Assembly: GCA_963978545.1 (NCBI GenBank)
Contig: OZ021728.1
Coordinates: 1,054,001 to 1,118,000 of the forward strand
Source: Linyphia triangularis
Taxonomy: Eukaryota > Arthropoda > Arachnida > Araneae > Linyphiidae
Reading direction: 5' to 3'
Length of the DNA stretch: 64,000 nt
Shown: positions 24,895-37,400 of the stretch, piece after piece
How positions within the stretch are numbered: position 1 is the first letter of the stretch
How the letters are laid out: each line of letters starts with the position of its first letter
The notes under the pieces: model-generated
What the model was told of the DNA's origin: nothing
The model's database searches: none
Seen by the model: only the letters and a program-made list of their open reading frames with translations
Translations under genes and position numbers: made by a program

Positions 24895-25145
24895 TCAGTG
24901 CGTGACAGCCCGTGTGGACTAAGGCCTGCTGGGCCCAGCTCAGCTTTCTCGACTGTGGCATTTGTGTGTCACATAGCAGATGTTTCAGTCAGATGGTCAT
25001 TCTGACGCCGAACCCCAGTGTTTAGTTCCCAAGCATGCATGGTCCTCCTCAGTTTATTTCTTTCAGGTATAAACAACTAAGTCAACCTTGCCCAGTCCGC
25101 GAATCAAACCATGGACCTGTGGCATGCAGTGCGGTGAGCTAACCA
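24895..25145 (-). repeat. tRNA-derived SINE inside the hAT element
   Basis: Read on the minus strand it starts 'gtggttagctcaccgcactg' (A-box-like) with 'tggtttgattcgcggactgg' (B-box-like), then a GC-rich body. It differs in body from the SINE at 32283-32460, so it may be another family. The termini are approximate. Confidence 0.55.
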
Positions 25146-25366
25146 CTAATTATAATTTACTTAATACTTCATATCATGACCATTTTTTTCGTATAGCATA
25201 TCGTATAACTATCGTTTTTAGTATATAGACCGAATATCCGGCCGGATATCCGTATCCGGTAGACAAGGTACCCCGGATATCCGAAATCCGGTATCCGGCA
25301 AAACTCACATCCGTTCCATCCCTACTGTCAATAATTACAAATAAAAAAAAAAACTATTTATTACTC

Positions 25367-26896
25367 CCCTAGTAGCAATCACTGCATGGCGTTTCGTCGG
25401 TCAATGATCGGAATTCATCAAAGTCATCGGCGATTCCCCAGACTGATATATAAACACACCCGTATTTCCTCGTCTGCCGATGACCCTAAACTCATCGGGA
25501 AAAGATATCTTCCCAATATCGGTGGCCGGTGAAATTTCTGATCAACGTTTTTTGATCGGCGAAAGATATCGGAATGGCATCGACAGCCGATAAAAAACTT
25601 ATGTTTCTTTTTCTTGCAATTCCACTGAATTAGAGGCGATCCTTGAATGTATTTCAAATTTAAATCAAGTATACAATTTGCTAAACATTTCGTTTTGGCA
25701 ATAAGTGAAAAATATTTTAAAAATAAGTGTACGAAAAATTTTTAATGTAAAAATATATTTTGAAAAAATGCAAACCACATAATTATATATTGCTTATCTA
25801 ATACGTCAATAAAATCCATAAATAAAAGTTTTTATATAGTAAAATAATATAGGAACAATTTTCTAAAATTAAAAATAAATTCTCATTTCAATTTAATATA
25901 AAATAAAAATATAGTCCTTGTTTTTAAATAGTTTTCCTTATAATTTGCTGAACTCATTTTGGTCCGTTTTTTAAATATCTTTTAAGTAAGATAAAAATAT
26001 GTTTATATGTTTCAAAAAGTTAATCAAATTGGATATAGTTTTTTAAAAAATTTCAAAATTAAATATATTTTTTTAAATGTCGAAATTATTAAGTAAACTC
26101 TTAAATTGCATTTCAAAAAATATCATAAAATTTACTGGTCAGTTAGTTAAAATGTTACAAAATAGATGGCGACACTATTTATTTGACACTATTATTTTTC
26201 GGCTATAATAAATAAATATCATTTTCCCAAATTTATGGAAGATTTGCTATTTTCCGAAAATACCACATATATAAAAAAAAAAATGTCGGTCAATTTCCTT
26301 GCAAAGTCTGTATGATAGTAGAGTTTTGTATTACAATACAATTGCTATACAAAGAATCACAAGTAACTACAGTCCAGTGACCATGTCAACGCGCTTCGGA
26401 GATGACCGTCCATGGTTCGATCCCAGGGTAAGCAATTTAGACAATTCTGGTGTGAGTAATTTGGTAGTGTTATAACTTCGATTTGTACTCTTAAAATGTC
26501 ACCATATAAGAATATGCGCTCTGGCTAAATATTTTAGTTTTGCATTATTTTAACTTGTCGTTTTTAATATTCGATACTTACATCTTTATAATTATTTAAT
26601 GTTTATTAATTGATATTTTCGACAAAATAACGACCATTGTTTCGATATTTCTTGAGAGCAAAATTTTCCTCGGATAGTGCTCGTATTTCCCCCGGCCTTC
26701 AAACTAATTCTTGTCGGCTTCTGCTCGAATTCGATCAGTTTCCGAACATCGGCCAATGGCCGGCCACGGGGACAAAATGAATTAGTTGCCAAGGGAAAGA
26801 TAAGTTTAGGGTGAGTTTCCGGTGAATCGCCAATCACCGGCGATTCACCTGGGGATGGAATTCCGATCATCACCCGAGGTAAAATTGCTACTAGGG
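25367..26896. mobile_element. TIR element of unknown superfamily, non-coding
   Basis: The ends are 'ccctagtagcaat' and its exact inverse 'attgctactaggg'. Inner sub-terminal blocks such as 'gatcggaattc' and 'cggcgatt' are inverted as well. Both flanks of about 200 bp are GC-richer than the very AT-rich centre. A tRNA-like piece ('ggttcgatcccagggt' near 26415) suggests a nested SINE head. I cannot see a target duplication. No transposase is present. Confidence 0.65.
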
Positions 26897-27479
26897 TAGA
26901 TAATAAAAAATGGAAAATTATATAATAATGAAAATCTCATTATTTTAGTATCATAATGCTTATTCAAATAATTGGTTTAATTTTTTTTTTTTTTTAAACA
27001 TTGATTTAACATTTTTTCAAAACCTTCCTTCCAAGACCAAGTTTTTGTGTTGAAGCTTAAACACAGTAGAATAGCATGGCTTTGAAAAAGTGTAAAGAAA
27101 AATGTCATCTCTTATTTTGAATACGACTAAAATTAATGATAATTGATAAAAATTGATGATAGCAATTTCAAAAAATGGAAATCCTATTTAACAATTAACA
27201 AATGTTCAAGAAATTAAATTTTTTCATTCTCTTTCCAAAAATTTAACATTGTTAATGCACATAATTTTAATGCATGTTATAATAACTATATTGTAGGAAT
27301 TGGACAGATGTATAACATAATTACACATTCACAATTACATAGCTGACAAATTTTGTATTGTTAGGTAAACATGTAAATGTAACTTTCGGTTTCACTTTTT
27401 CATCTTATGGGAAACTAATTCTTTTACACAACGAGTTCTTTATGAACTGTGACTTTTATTTACTGAATGCACTGCATCA
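26897..27479. other. No feature seen
   Basis: AT-rich with short homopolymers; no ORF or element ends supported. Confidence 0.5.
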
Positions 27480-27487
27480 TCATTGAC

Positions 27488-29115
27488 CAATGGCGGATCC
27501 AGCCAGGGGGCGCGGAGGGCGCGCGCCCCTCACTCAGCTTGAGTCCTTTTTTTTCTTTCCAATTTACAAAAAAAAAAAAAAATCCACATTTTTTTTTTAA
27601 AAATAAGTTTACTCAACAAACATATTTCGACCTTCATCTAATTTCCGAAAAAAGCAACAATAAAAAAGCTTATTTTTGGATCAAGGTTCTTTTTATCGCC
27701 TTCTCCCTTCTCATTCAAACGGACGTTGTAAGCAATCAAATCTCCACCCCCTTGATCTTGAAGACATCTTCACGACACTTCAAAACACATCCCTTTCTGT
27801 TGAAAGTATCTTGGGATCAAATTATTATCTTCCCGTCCTGCAGGACCAAAGATACCTTTTTCTGTAGGGTGGGAGGAAGAAATTTTAACTCTCACATGCG
27901 TAATGTTCAACGCCAACCAAGGGGGAAAAAGAATAATGGGAGGTTGATTATTTGGTTCCCCCCCCCCCCCTTCTCGGAAATTGCCTCTGTTCTTTAAACT
28001 GTGCCTCTGTAAACTTTAAAGTTTTGATAGAAAGGAAGAGGAAGGTTGTTTATAAAGTGCATAAGAACTCGTCCAGCTCTAACTCATGCTTTGGCTTGTA
28101 AATAAGCACCATATTTGAATTCAGATTAATAATCCTCCTTTGCAACACCCCAGTGGAAAGGTATATGCCATTTTTTTTTTACAAGAAATAGACTTACAAA
28201 CAGTTTTGTAAAAAGTATTATCTGTGTAAAGTAACAGTACTCGGTGGGTGCCCACGGGAAGCAGGAAGATTTACTTTTTTTAGTGATTATTTCGGGGAGG
28301 GGGAAAGATCTTGTTTTACGATATTAAATAATGTCAAATTTTATCACTGGAGTTTGTCATGTAATTTTTTAATTTTATCATTAGACTTTTTCATGTGTAA
28401 GTATGACTATTGGCCATAGAGACTTCGAAACTGGAATTTTTGTAATAACTGAGCAATAATTAAATTGAATTTTTTTCTATTGCTTTATTAAAAACATTAC
28501 TTATAATTATTAGTAAAACATTCTCTTTGGAAAACAATTTTTCCCTACATACTTTAGATTACTCGAGTAGCTATGGATTATCCAGTAAAACAACGTATTT
28601 TTACTTATTAAGCTCACTGCATTAATATTTTATGAATATGAAAATTTTTGATGTACAATTATTGATTTCCTAGTTTGATATAAGTATATAATGTAAGATT
28701 TATACTTAGTCAGTTAGTCGCAAATAAAAGTAGCAAGTTCCCGTTTTCATTGGAATTTCTTCAGTATAATCGATACCTCCGTAAATGTAGCTTGCTAAAA
28801 TGTTTAATAGGTACTGTATTTTTTGAATACAATTTTTTTATTAAGTAAAATAGTTAATGAAAAAATAAAAGAACAGAAGAATAAAAGAAAGAAAAATAAA
28901 AGAGCCACCTACGCTAAGCTATCAAGTCGGAGATGTGACGAATGTGGGGGGGGGGGGGGTCAATCAATGGATATGATTGATCTTGAACTATATTTTTTTT
29001 AACACTGTTTAGTTTTTTTTTTTTTTGTACCTTTTTTAAATATTTAATTTCGTCCTGTCTAAGGCACCGCAAATTATTGCGCCCCTCCCTCAGGAAAATC
29101 CTAGATCCGCTACTG
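27488..29115. mobile_element. hAT-type non-autonomous element with exact 8-bp duplication
   Basis: 'tcattgac' is present at 27480-27487 and 29116-29123. The ends 'caatggcggatccag' and 'ctagatccgctactg' are inverted with few mismatches; sub-terminal 'gggggcgcgg' and 'gcgcccctccct' also correspond. Long C and G runs lie at about 27959-27970 and 28947-28959. The 176-codon ORF at 27467-27997 begins outside the element and has no motif, so I treat it as chance. Confidence 0.88.
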
Positions 29116-29123
29116 TCATTGAC

Positions 29124-30555
29124 TGATGGTTTCTTAACATTGAAACCAAATTAGAGAATCATCTATATGCTTCTCCATTTACGGAGAGAAGAGCACACAT
29201 GCTTTCATTCAAAACTTGATCACCTAACGTGACTCATCCTTCCTCTCCAGAAAAGACTGACTTCACGAAAACAATTCTTAAAAATTCAGACACCTCAATT
29301 GCCTCTTCTAAAGTGGTAGTTATTAAGTAATTATTAAATGGAAGTCTGTAGGCTAATTGAAATTTAATAGCAAATTCCGCTATGCATAACAATAATCAAG
29401 GAAAACGAAACCGGTACGCAAACGAAACTACATACTTTCATTTTGAAGTCATTCAAACACAAATAAATAGTTCTAGAAACTAAAATCAATGCAAACTATA
29501 ATTAAACAGTGTTAGAAAAGAACTTACCTATAAAATGAAATTTTTGGAGCTGTAGGTACTATTTTTGACGGGTGATTTGTGCATCCAAATGCGGAGCAAG
29601 CAGCCATTGCTTATACAAAATGCGTTTATGTTTTTAATATATGTGCCCCACAATTCTTCGCGCGTTTTAGCTGTCAGGGATTTGGAGGTTTATGATCAGT
29701 CTGCTTTATTCTTTGGTCTATGTTTTTTTCCTTACTTCACTTGGTAGCGTGCTAATGAAACCTCGCTGTTGTACTGCATACAATAATGTAAAATGCCTGT
29801 AAAGTTTTTCCTTCAAAAATAATAGACTTCATTAAGTAACATGGATTACGTGTTACTTATTTAATATGTTATTATTACATACACTAATAAGGAGCCTCAC
29901 GACAGAACCCTATTCCTAAATCCTCTCTGCATAAGGTTAATTGAGCATGTTCTTTTTATCTTCGATATAAAAGTAACAACATTTTAAGTTAAAAGAAGGA
30001 GACCTTAGTTTAAACCAAGAAGATTTATCAGATCACCTAGTGCATCCCTCCTTAGTTAGTTTTCGGTTAAGGTGACGTCAACATGTATAATAAAAATCTG
30101 GCAGTGGTAAGAACATTTCAAGATTTGGCGGTTCGCGGTTAAATTGAGTAAAAAGCACCGTTTGTTTTTATTGCGCAAGCGGTACGGGAATTTCCTCTGA
30201 TTTTAATATTGTTATTGCAATATTTAAATTGGTGATCAAACTTTTAACGCTTTATGCGCAAAGGTAAGTCAGAATATTTTTAATGTTTTCTTTCCTTTTA
30301 CTGCATTTTAAATAGTTAAAACATTTCTTACGAATTTTCTTTCTGACACGTTATTCCATTATTCTACTTTAGAATTTGAAATCACTCTTATCATGTTTTA
30401 AATTTAATTTTTACATCTATGTATCTCGGTGAAGAAAAAGAATCAGTTTATAGTTTGATTATTTAGCTAAGCACAACATTTCCTTGATAATGAGAGTTTA
30501 ATTACAGAATTGGTTTTACCTACGACGAATTCTTCATTTCTGTTTCCAAACGTTA
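29124..30555. other. No gene seen
   Basis: Unique-looking AT-rich sequence. No exon, RNA gene or terminal repeat could be supported on either strand. Confidence 0.45.
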
Positions 30556-30846
30556 TAGGGTGGATGTACCAGTTATGGCCACGTTAAAAAAAAATTCTCT
30601 AAATAAAAAAATGCTACGGTTTCAATTATCAATAGGAAAATTATAAAATATACCATTTGTAGCAAATTTAATTGGCTTTCAGATTTTTACAAATGGAGAC
30701 AAGTTACACTACTGATATATTTAAAAAAAGAAAATTGATATTTTTCACTAGTTATGTCCATTTTGATCTAGTTATGGCCATTTTCATATACCAGTTATGG
30801 CCATCAAAGTGTCACTGGACGCAAAGGCATTACAAGAAATTGTATT

Positions 30847-32532
30847 TCAGTCGTCACTGTCCTGGTCTTTATCTGTACATTCCATGCACGAAAAATAATA
30901 CTCTTCATCATCTGAATCCGGAATATCAAGTTTAAATTTATTAATGCAAGGTTTATGAATGCATGTAAAGTGATGTTGTTTCTTGCATTGTATCCATGTT
31001 TCACTCATGTCTTCCTTTTCTTCTGATGTCCAGCTTGCTTCACACACATTTACAGTTCCAATCATCACTATTGTCATTATTATTTTTCATTGTCTTAGCT
31101 TTTTCCTTCTTCTTTGATTCTAAGTACAGCCACATCAAAAACACTTTCACCTTTAGCTGCTATTACGAGTCCAAACTATGGTGATAAGAAAAATACTGTT
31201 TCATCAGTGCTAAAAACTTGGTTTTTTTCAAGAACATTAATATTTTCTGCCAAGAGTGTTTTCACTTCCTGAAACTATTTTCTTATTTTTTCTTCCTAGC
31301 TTTTCTAAGATATTCTGAGTGTTTCAGGCGGACCCTTGCATGACGTTTTCTAAACCAACTCAAACCATCTTTTGGTAAATTCCTACTTCACGTTTATGGG
31401 TTGGCGCGCTTTTAAAAAGTTAGCGACAAGGCCAAAATGTCGCCAAATCGGAAAGTGAAAAATCGATAATCGAACCTGCAGGGGTGTTGCCAAATTTAGA
31501 ACTGTATCGCCTACTAAATAGCGCCAAATCGGCTTGGCGATATTTTAACGTCAACTAGGAATAGACCCATCTTTTTCCTGGCCTCTCACCAAGGAGTTTT
31601 CATTTCTCACGCTTGGAATTTTTTTTTAATATAATATAAAAGGTTCTCTATGTTTATGAGAAATCTCATTTTAGCTATGCCCCCAGAAGCAGAATAATAT
31701 ATAATGTTTTGCAACTGGACTTTTGACAGTTGCAAATGTTCTGCAGACATTTTCCCAAAATTTCCAGTATGATATAAAAGAAAAAACCCATAAAATTAAA
31801 ACTACACATTTATTACAAAATGATAATGACGAAAAAAACTATTTTTCCAAGGCATACATTCAAAATTTGTAACTTTATCAATGACTTTGGAAGTTAAATA
31901 TTTAGACATTAATACAGAACCGCTATGTATAAAATGTTTGTGGTAAGTTGGTCCATGCAAAGAAATAAGGGCTGCTTTAAGATGTTTTCTTAAAGATTTG
32001 TGTCCAGGTCCCCAATCGCGGGCATTTGTTCCAAACTTAAAATTGTTCTGCAAGGACTCTAGATTGTTCTGCGACGTACGTCACAGTTTTAGGCACTTTC
32101 TGTTTTCGGGGCTATGCCTAAAATTCAGTCTGTTTTTTCTTCCATATTCGTATCCAAGATGGGTTGTGGACCGGAATGTCCTAATGATTCAAGAGCTTGT
32201 CCTGCGATTTTGTGGCGTATGGTTGCCCGTAGAACACCAAATGTTCGACTTGCTTTAGAAATGGACATACCTTTGCGAATTGGCCCATCTGATGGCTGTG
32301 GGGTCAGCGCTCTGACCTCATTTGCCAAAGGTGCCTGTTTCGAATTCTGGATTAAGCATGGATGTTCGTTGTGGTTCGGAATCCACGTTAAGATGTAGGT
32401 TCCGGCCTGATTAGCCGCAATTGTGTATAAAAATAGGTTGTTGAGCGTACAAGCCGACCAACCTTTGCGAATTGCGTTTGATACCTTAGAAGGAGAATAA
32501 CAAAACCTCTTTTTCGATTTAACTGGTGCCAT
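30847..32532 (-). pseudogene. pogo-type transposase remnant
   Basis: On the minus strand the ORF at 32532-32125 starts 'MAPVKSKKRFCYSPSKVSNA'. After removal of a SINE it continues 'GMSISKASRTFGVLRATIRH', the psq-type DNA-binding domain of pogo and Tigger transposases. At the other end (31077-30847) 'SETWIQCKKQHHFTC' and 'YYFSCMEC' form a PHD-like cysteine/histidine cluster as found at the C-terminus of some pogo relatives. The DDE core between them is not recognisable; the ORF at 32053-31802 ('NARDWGPGHKSLRKHLKAAL') has no assigned domain. The protein is broken. Confidence 0.75.
32283..32460 (+). repeat. tRNA-derived SINE inserted in the pogo transposase, 14-bp duplication
   Basis: 'acctttgcgaattg' at 32269-32282 is repeated exactly at 32461-32474. 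The insert has an A-box-like start ('gatggctgtggggtcagcgc'), a B-box-like 'ctgtttcgaattctgg', the body 'catggatgttcgttgtgg' and the end 'gttgagcgtacaagccg'. Insert plus duplication is 192 bp, so the transposase frame stays open across it. The same SINE is at 15178-15326. Confidence 0.92.
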
Positions 32533-33287
32533 AACGATTATCTAAAGAGAAAACAAAAGTTCTAAATAGTAGTCTTCGATGGGCAGTTGAACTAGGGTTC
32601 AGAAATCTTCGATCACGATTAATTGTTGTTTAATAAACAACCTTTTCAGCAAGTTCTGTGTACATTTTCTTTACGTAAATAAAAGTTACTAACTCATCAT
32701 AACATGAGCGGCCATGTTGTAATTTTTTTCTAATCCTTTTCATTATAACCTGCCTAACCTATTTAATTTTTAGTTAACTTTTGTCTGGTAATTAGGTTTT
32801 CACTGCCCTGGCCAAAACTAGCACATAATACTAACCCAGTTATGGTCACAACCATGGCCATAACTGATGTTTATTGTAATTTGGAAGCACTAGTTATGGC
32901 CGTACATACATTTGACAGTATTTAAATTTTAATAATGTGAGAATGACACTATTATCTTGAAGATTATCTTTTACTGACTGAAAAAGGTATCACAAGTCTT
33001 AAGGAGTAAATTTATATTCCAGATATTTTCAGATTAAACAACCTCAGCCCTTAATACTTTGCTTAAGGAAGAGCAACATCCAGTGTACTATTGATTTCAA
33101 TTTTTTTTATTATTATTTTAGAATTAGAATTTCCCAGCCAATGGGAGTGAACCAGGCAGATAACAGTTTAGAAGAAATGTTAGAGCAAATTCTATTTGTT
33201 TGGGAGATCTCAGTTACTAATTGGGAGGAGTTTTGTGAGGAAACAGCCATAACGGGTACATCTACCTTACTGTTTATTGGGGTAGGA

Positions 33288-33605
33288 CTTGGAACTCCGG
33301 TCTAATTCTGCGCCGAATGTTGTTTCCATTAAACCATTCAAAACATAGGCAATTCATTTGCTAATAAAAAATTGTGGCTGCTTCCATTTGTTGGCAAAAA
33401 TCGCCTAGACACAGAATCCACACTGGAGTTGGGGTTAAAATTCCAAGTACGGTACAGATTCTGAGCCAAGTTGATTTTCGCCCACAAATGACAGCTGCTG
33501 TTATTGTTTGAATAGCAAGCCTTTGGTTGCCATAATTTGGCACAGTTTTTTGTAAATAATTTTCAGCGCAGAATCCGTACGGTAGTACTTGGAAGTTTTA
33601 CCGAA
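33288..33605. mobile_element. Short palindromic MITE of the 'cgcagaatccgtac' family
   Basis: 'ttctgcgccgaat' near 33307 and 'cagcgcagaatccgtac' near 33567 are inverted, and inner 'gattctgagccaag' and 'cgcctagacacagaatcc' belong to the same set. Related copies lie at 34610-34955 and 50163-50360. The minus-strand ORF at 33361-33543 is not a gene. Confidence 0.55.
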
Positions 33606-33649
33606 GTTAGAAGTCTAGCCTTTATGGGCTATTTTTAAATCTATTAATT

Positions 33650-33950
33650 TCAGAACAGAAGTAATATATGACATTTGGGCAATTTTTTGTTTGTTTGTGA
33701 ATAGAAAAATTGCCAAATTTTAAAACTTGGTAACTTAAGTAAAATGTAAATATAAATAATAATTGAATACAAAATTATGAAGTAAATATTATTAAACTAA
33801 ACTAAAATACAACCCGTTGTCGCCAAACTGCATTTATCGGGTAAAAAACTCCAAAGAAATGTCCTAATACTATATCTGTATCTTAACTTCCATTACATTA
33901 ACCTGTCCGATTTCGTTTGTGACAGGCAAGCTTTTTCCATGTGCCATAAT
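33650..33950 (+). repeat. Dispersed repeat, second copy of 3590-3960
   Basis: See the copy at 3590-3960: the conserved blocks 'gggcaattttttg', 'aaaattgccaaattttaaaa' and 'aaactgcatttatcgggtaa' occur in the same order. It ends about 160 bp before the start codon of the host gene, so it may overlap the promoter region. Confidence 0.45.
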
Positions 33951-34112
33951 ATAATAGAAAACTGATACTTCTCAGATAGACTCCTAGTTGATGGTAATGC
34001 AGTCTATTAAGTTTTGGTGACTGTTATCAAAAAGCTGCTTCCACGTTTAACCTTAGAGAAGGTGAAAGCGGCCTTTCAGTGACACTGACAGTTCAACTTC
34101 TTTCTTAGAAGC

Positions 34113-34479
34113 ATGGCACTAAACGACGACTCGCCGCCATTTGCCGTTCTCCAGCGTAATGCAGAGGAGTTCAAGTCCGCCCTGGACACAGATGTTTCCA
34201 AGTGCCTCTCCACCCTCAACTCCAAGATCACTGCCCTCATGATGGATCCAGACTCCCTGAGTGTGTCCTCCGGCCCAAAGAGCAACGCCCACGTGGAGTT
34301 CTCCATGGCCAAATACAGGATTCTGGCCGACATGAAGGAGCTGTATGAGGAGGCTGAGAGGGAATGGTTGGGCCACCTGGACGAAATGAAGGCGGAGTTC
34401 ATAGAGAATGTCGAGATTTTCTTGGCAAATACCAAACTGGAAGTGAAGCTGCCTCTTCTTAAGGTTTCGCCTCGTTCAG
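34113..34479 (+). CDS. Host gene exon 1 (start codon, 122 codons plus 1 base)
   Basis: The ATG lies in 'gaagcATGG', a good eukaryotic start context, and no upstream in-frame ATG is seen. The exon is clearly GC-richer than its surroundings. The donor is 'tcag|gtaaat'. The exon encodes an acidic, mostly helical segment with no signal peptide or membrane span, which agrees with a nuclear or cytosolic protein. 'cttctttcttag' just before the ATG (34097-34108) looks like a splice acceptor, so a non-coding first exon further upstream is possible. Confidence 0.85.
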
Positions 34480-37400
34480 GTAAATGGGAACTTTTCTTCT
34501 TGAAACTTTTTTTTATTTGAAATTTTCTTTGATAGAGTTAGTTTGATAGAGAGAGGAAATCCTAGTAAGGATGTTCTTCGATCAATCTTCGGTACTTTTC
34601 TGTTAAAGGAGGCCGTTAGCAATATCCATGTATGGTATGGATTCTGCACCTAGGTGGTTTTCGCCAATAAATTGCAGCAGCCACCATTTTTTTATAATGA
34701 GTGAACTGCCTATGGTTGTCGCCGACCAAATGGTATAGTGGTTAGCATGCTAGCCTCTAGACCGCGAGATTGCGGATTCGAGTCCCGTGTTAGGCATGGG
34801 TGTTTGTAAATGTATGTTGACGCGTTATAGCCCTCGTGTTGCTGACGGCGCCAGAGAATCTGAAAAACAACCAACCAAGCCTATGGTTGTCATAATTTGG
34901 CACTGTGTTATGTAACAAAATTTTGGCTCGGAATCGGTACCGTACTTGGAAGTATACCAACAAACCCCTTTTAATGGAAAAGTACCCAAATTATTTGTAA
35001 TGAACTTATTTGGTGGCTATAATTTATGACACTCCAAAATATGTCTACTAAATGAGAAGACTTTTAGTAGCGCTTGAATAATCTTTTTATTTTTACCTTC
35101 AACACATTTATAGTTACGGCAACAAAACACACAGACTGGTACCTGGGGAGGATGGGGAAATACACGAGCACAATTAAATAAGAACAATACCGCTCACCGT
35201 GGCAGCCGGATATTAAGACGTCGGTCAGGAGAGAGCATCAAAAAGTGCCACATGGGCAGCGTTTCAGCAGGGCACCAGAAGATGGATGCGGTCTCCGCTA
35301 CTGCCGCGTGGTAAACATAACTGCACTTAAAATAGACGAACACTAAGGTAAATTAACACGGAGCACACACATACAAAACTAGCTCGAAACTAGGAAAAAC
35401 TGCAAAACTGAGGATCACACCCCAAGTTGCCGGCTTTATAGTGCCTGTCGCACATGCGCAAGTCAGCACATGCGCCGTGCCTCTCCTACCGGTTGAAAGA
35501 CCAACTACAGGTAGATGCGTTGCAAACATGCGCATTGGGAAGAGTGACGTGCGATGCACCGTCACAAATTATCAATAATCCAAAAATGCAACGTGCTGAA
35601 TTTCAAACGATTGATTTTAATATATCTGCTTAATTTAAAAACCTAGTATGTCTAACAATTTTGTAAAATTTCTTTTCTTTGTAAGCCTATCTTAGCATGT
35701 TTTTTATAGATTGAAATATAAAGTTTTTCTTAAGAAACTTATAGATTTGTAGTTTTGGTTTCCATAAAACGTAATCTTTGTTTAGTAAAATCTACCTGTT
35801 TTGGATCGATGTATTTGTGAATTTCTAATTAAGGGCTAAGAAATAAATTTGTCTCCCGAAATGTTTCTGCTCTTGTCGTAAATATCCGGAAAATATGAAA
35901 TAAAAATTTCCCCTTAAAGTACAAGAAGTTGAATCTAAATCCGGGTTTCAATCAAAGATGATTCTTAAAAATTATTATTTTAGCAGGCCGAATATTAGCA
36001 TGTAATATTTATTTTTTCAAATTGAATATATTTTATTCAGTTTTGTTAATTTTTTTGCTCTTTGGTCCATCGCATCGGCGAGCATTAGGTCATTATTGCT
36101 AACAAAGCAGTCAGTAAAATTTGCTGTTTTAGTGATGTAATTTATTGTTTACTTCAAATAAATTGTTGAAATGTGAAAAACTTAACAAGTTAATTCCTTT
36201 GAAGTGGGTTATATTTTTTAATTTAATATCCAAACTATAGGAATATAATGAATGCGTATGATAAGTATTTTCATGTTTACAGTTTTAAGATTAGTACAGT
36301 CAAACCACGTTAACATGCAATCCCGTTTAAAGCGAAGTAAAAGCTGTTCTCCGTACTTAAAGTTAATTTATTCGTTTAACATGAAATTCGGTTAACACGA
36401 ACAATTTCGGCAGCCCCGTAGATTTTGCGTTACCAGGGTTTGACTGTATATAATATACTACATACCCAGTAGCAGAAACTTTTCTGCGACAGTAATTTAC
36501 GTATTAGAAAATAAACTGCAGCGTAATTATTATTTTTTTAAGTTTGCATGAGCACCTTATTATTTGTCAATTTTATCGAAAATTCCTATTTTATATAAAA
36601 TAGAAATTTGCCATAATAAATTAAATAGTAAAACGGATATATTTAAAATTTTTGTATCTTAAATTGAAATTCTAATTATTTTTTAGCTGCTATAAATATA
36701 GTTGCTATTTGCCGATAGCTGCTATTAAAACAACTTAAACCTAGGTGAAAATTATCACTACTCCAACGCAAATATCGGCTACCTTACCGGTGCAAATATC
36801 GGCAATTACATCAAAGTAACAATCCACAAAAATGACCATTATACCAACATAAATACCGGCGTAAACGCCCAATATATCTTTAGAAATCTGGAAATTTATG
36901 CAATAGAGATGATTACACTATCGACATAACACTCTACGAAATTGACTATCACAACCACGTAAATCTCGACTATGATGACAACTATTGAGCAGCAAACCTT
37001 CGAAATCTCGCTTGGAGAGCATCACGATTCCGATTTCATGAAATAAAGTATCTCACATGTCCGTTGACTTAAATCCTTTTCAAACATCAAATCATTTTAT
37101 TTTTGAAGTCAGATTTGTAAAATGATGTGCAGGCTGCTGAAAAATCTGCAACATCCGTCTCGCATTTTCTGTTACCGGGACTATATTCATGTTATATATT
37201 TTCCATTAGATAACATATGAGGTTTTCTCTCATACAAGACTCAAATTCAAAGCTTTAATAATATCCAATTGTAGGATATTTTAGGGTCTTGCAACCTCTT
37301 TTAAACCAAAAAGAACCGTGATTTTCAAATAGTACAAAGTAATTATTATTATTATGTCTTTTTTTTTCTTTCCTAAACTCAAATATTATCTTTGACATTA

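Larger units (their letters stand above)
23092..25324 (+). mobile_element. hAT transposon with 8-bp target duplication
   Basis: The ends are 'tagggatggaacggatatcc' and 'atccgttccatcccta', with many sub-terminal 'ggatatccgg' words on both sides. The flanks 'ctatcaat' (23084-23091) and 'ctgtcaat' (25325-25332) match at 7 of 8 bases. A BED-finger transposase remnant lies inside, and a SINE has inserted near the right end. Poly-T and poly-A tracts lie at 23679-23701 and about 24461-24497. Confidence 0.9.
30558..33267 (-). mobile_element. pogo/Tigger-type transposon, about 2.7 kb
   Basis: TA at 30556-30557 and 33268-33269 flanks ends 'gggtggatgtaccagttatg' and 'cgggtacatctacct'. The sub-terminal word 'agttatggcca' or its inverse recurs near 30571, 30768, 30792 on the left and near 32840, 32862 and 32892 on the right, as expected for transposase binding sites. 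A psq-type helix-turn-helix and a PHD-like finger remnant lie on the minus strand. A SINE and probably another small element (about 31395-31560) have inserted. Confidence 0.85.

Noticed and set aside
27467..27997. 176-codon ORF
   Set aside because: It starts outside and runs into a hAT-type element with poly-A and poly-T runs; the composition is low-complexity and it has no domain.
34738..34790. Possible tRNA gene
   Set aside because: A and B boxes are present, but the acceptor stem does not close and a SINE body with target duplications follows.
35353..35565. 70-codon minus-strand ORF
   Set aside because: It lies within the proposed solo LTR, which does not code for protein.
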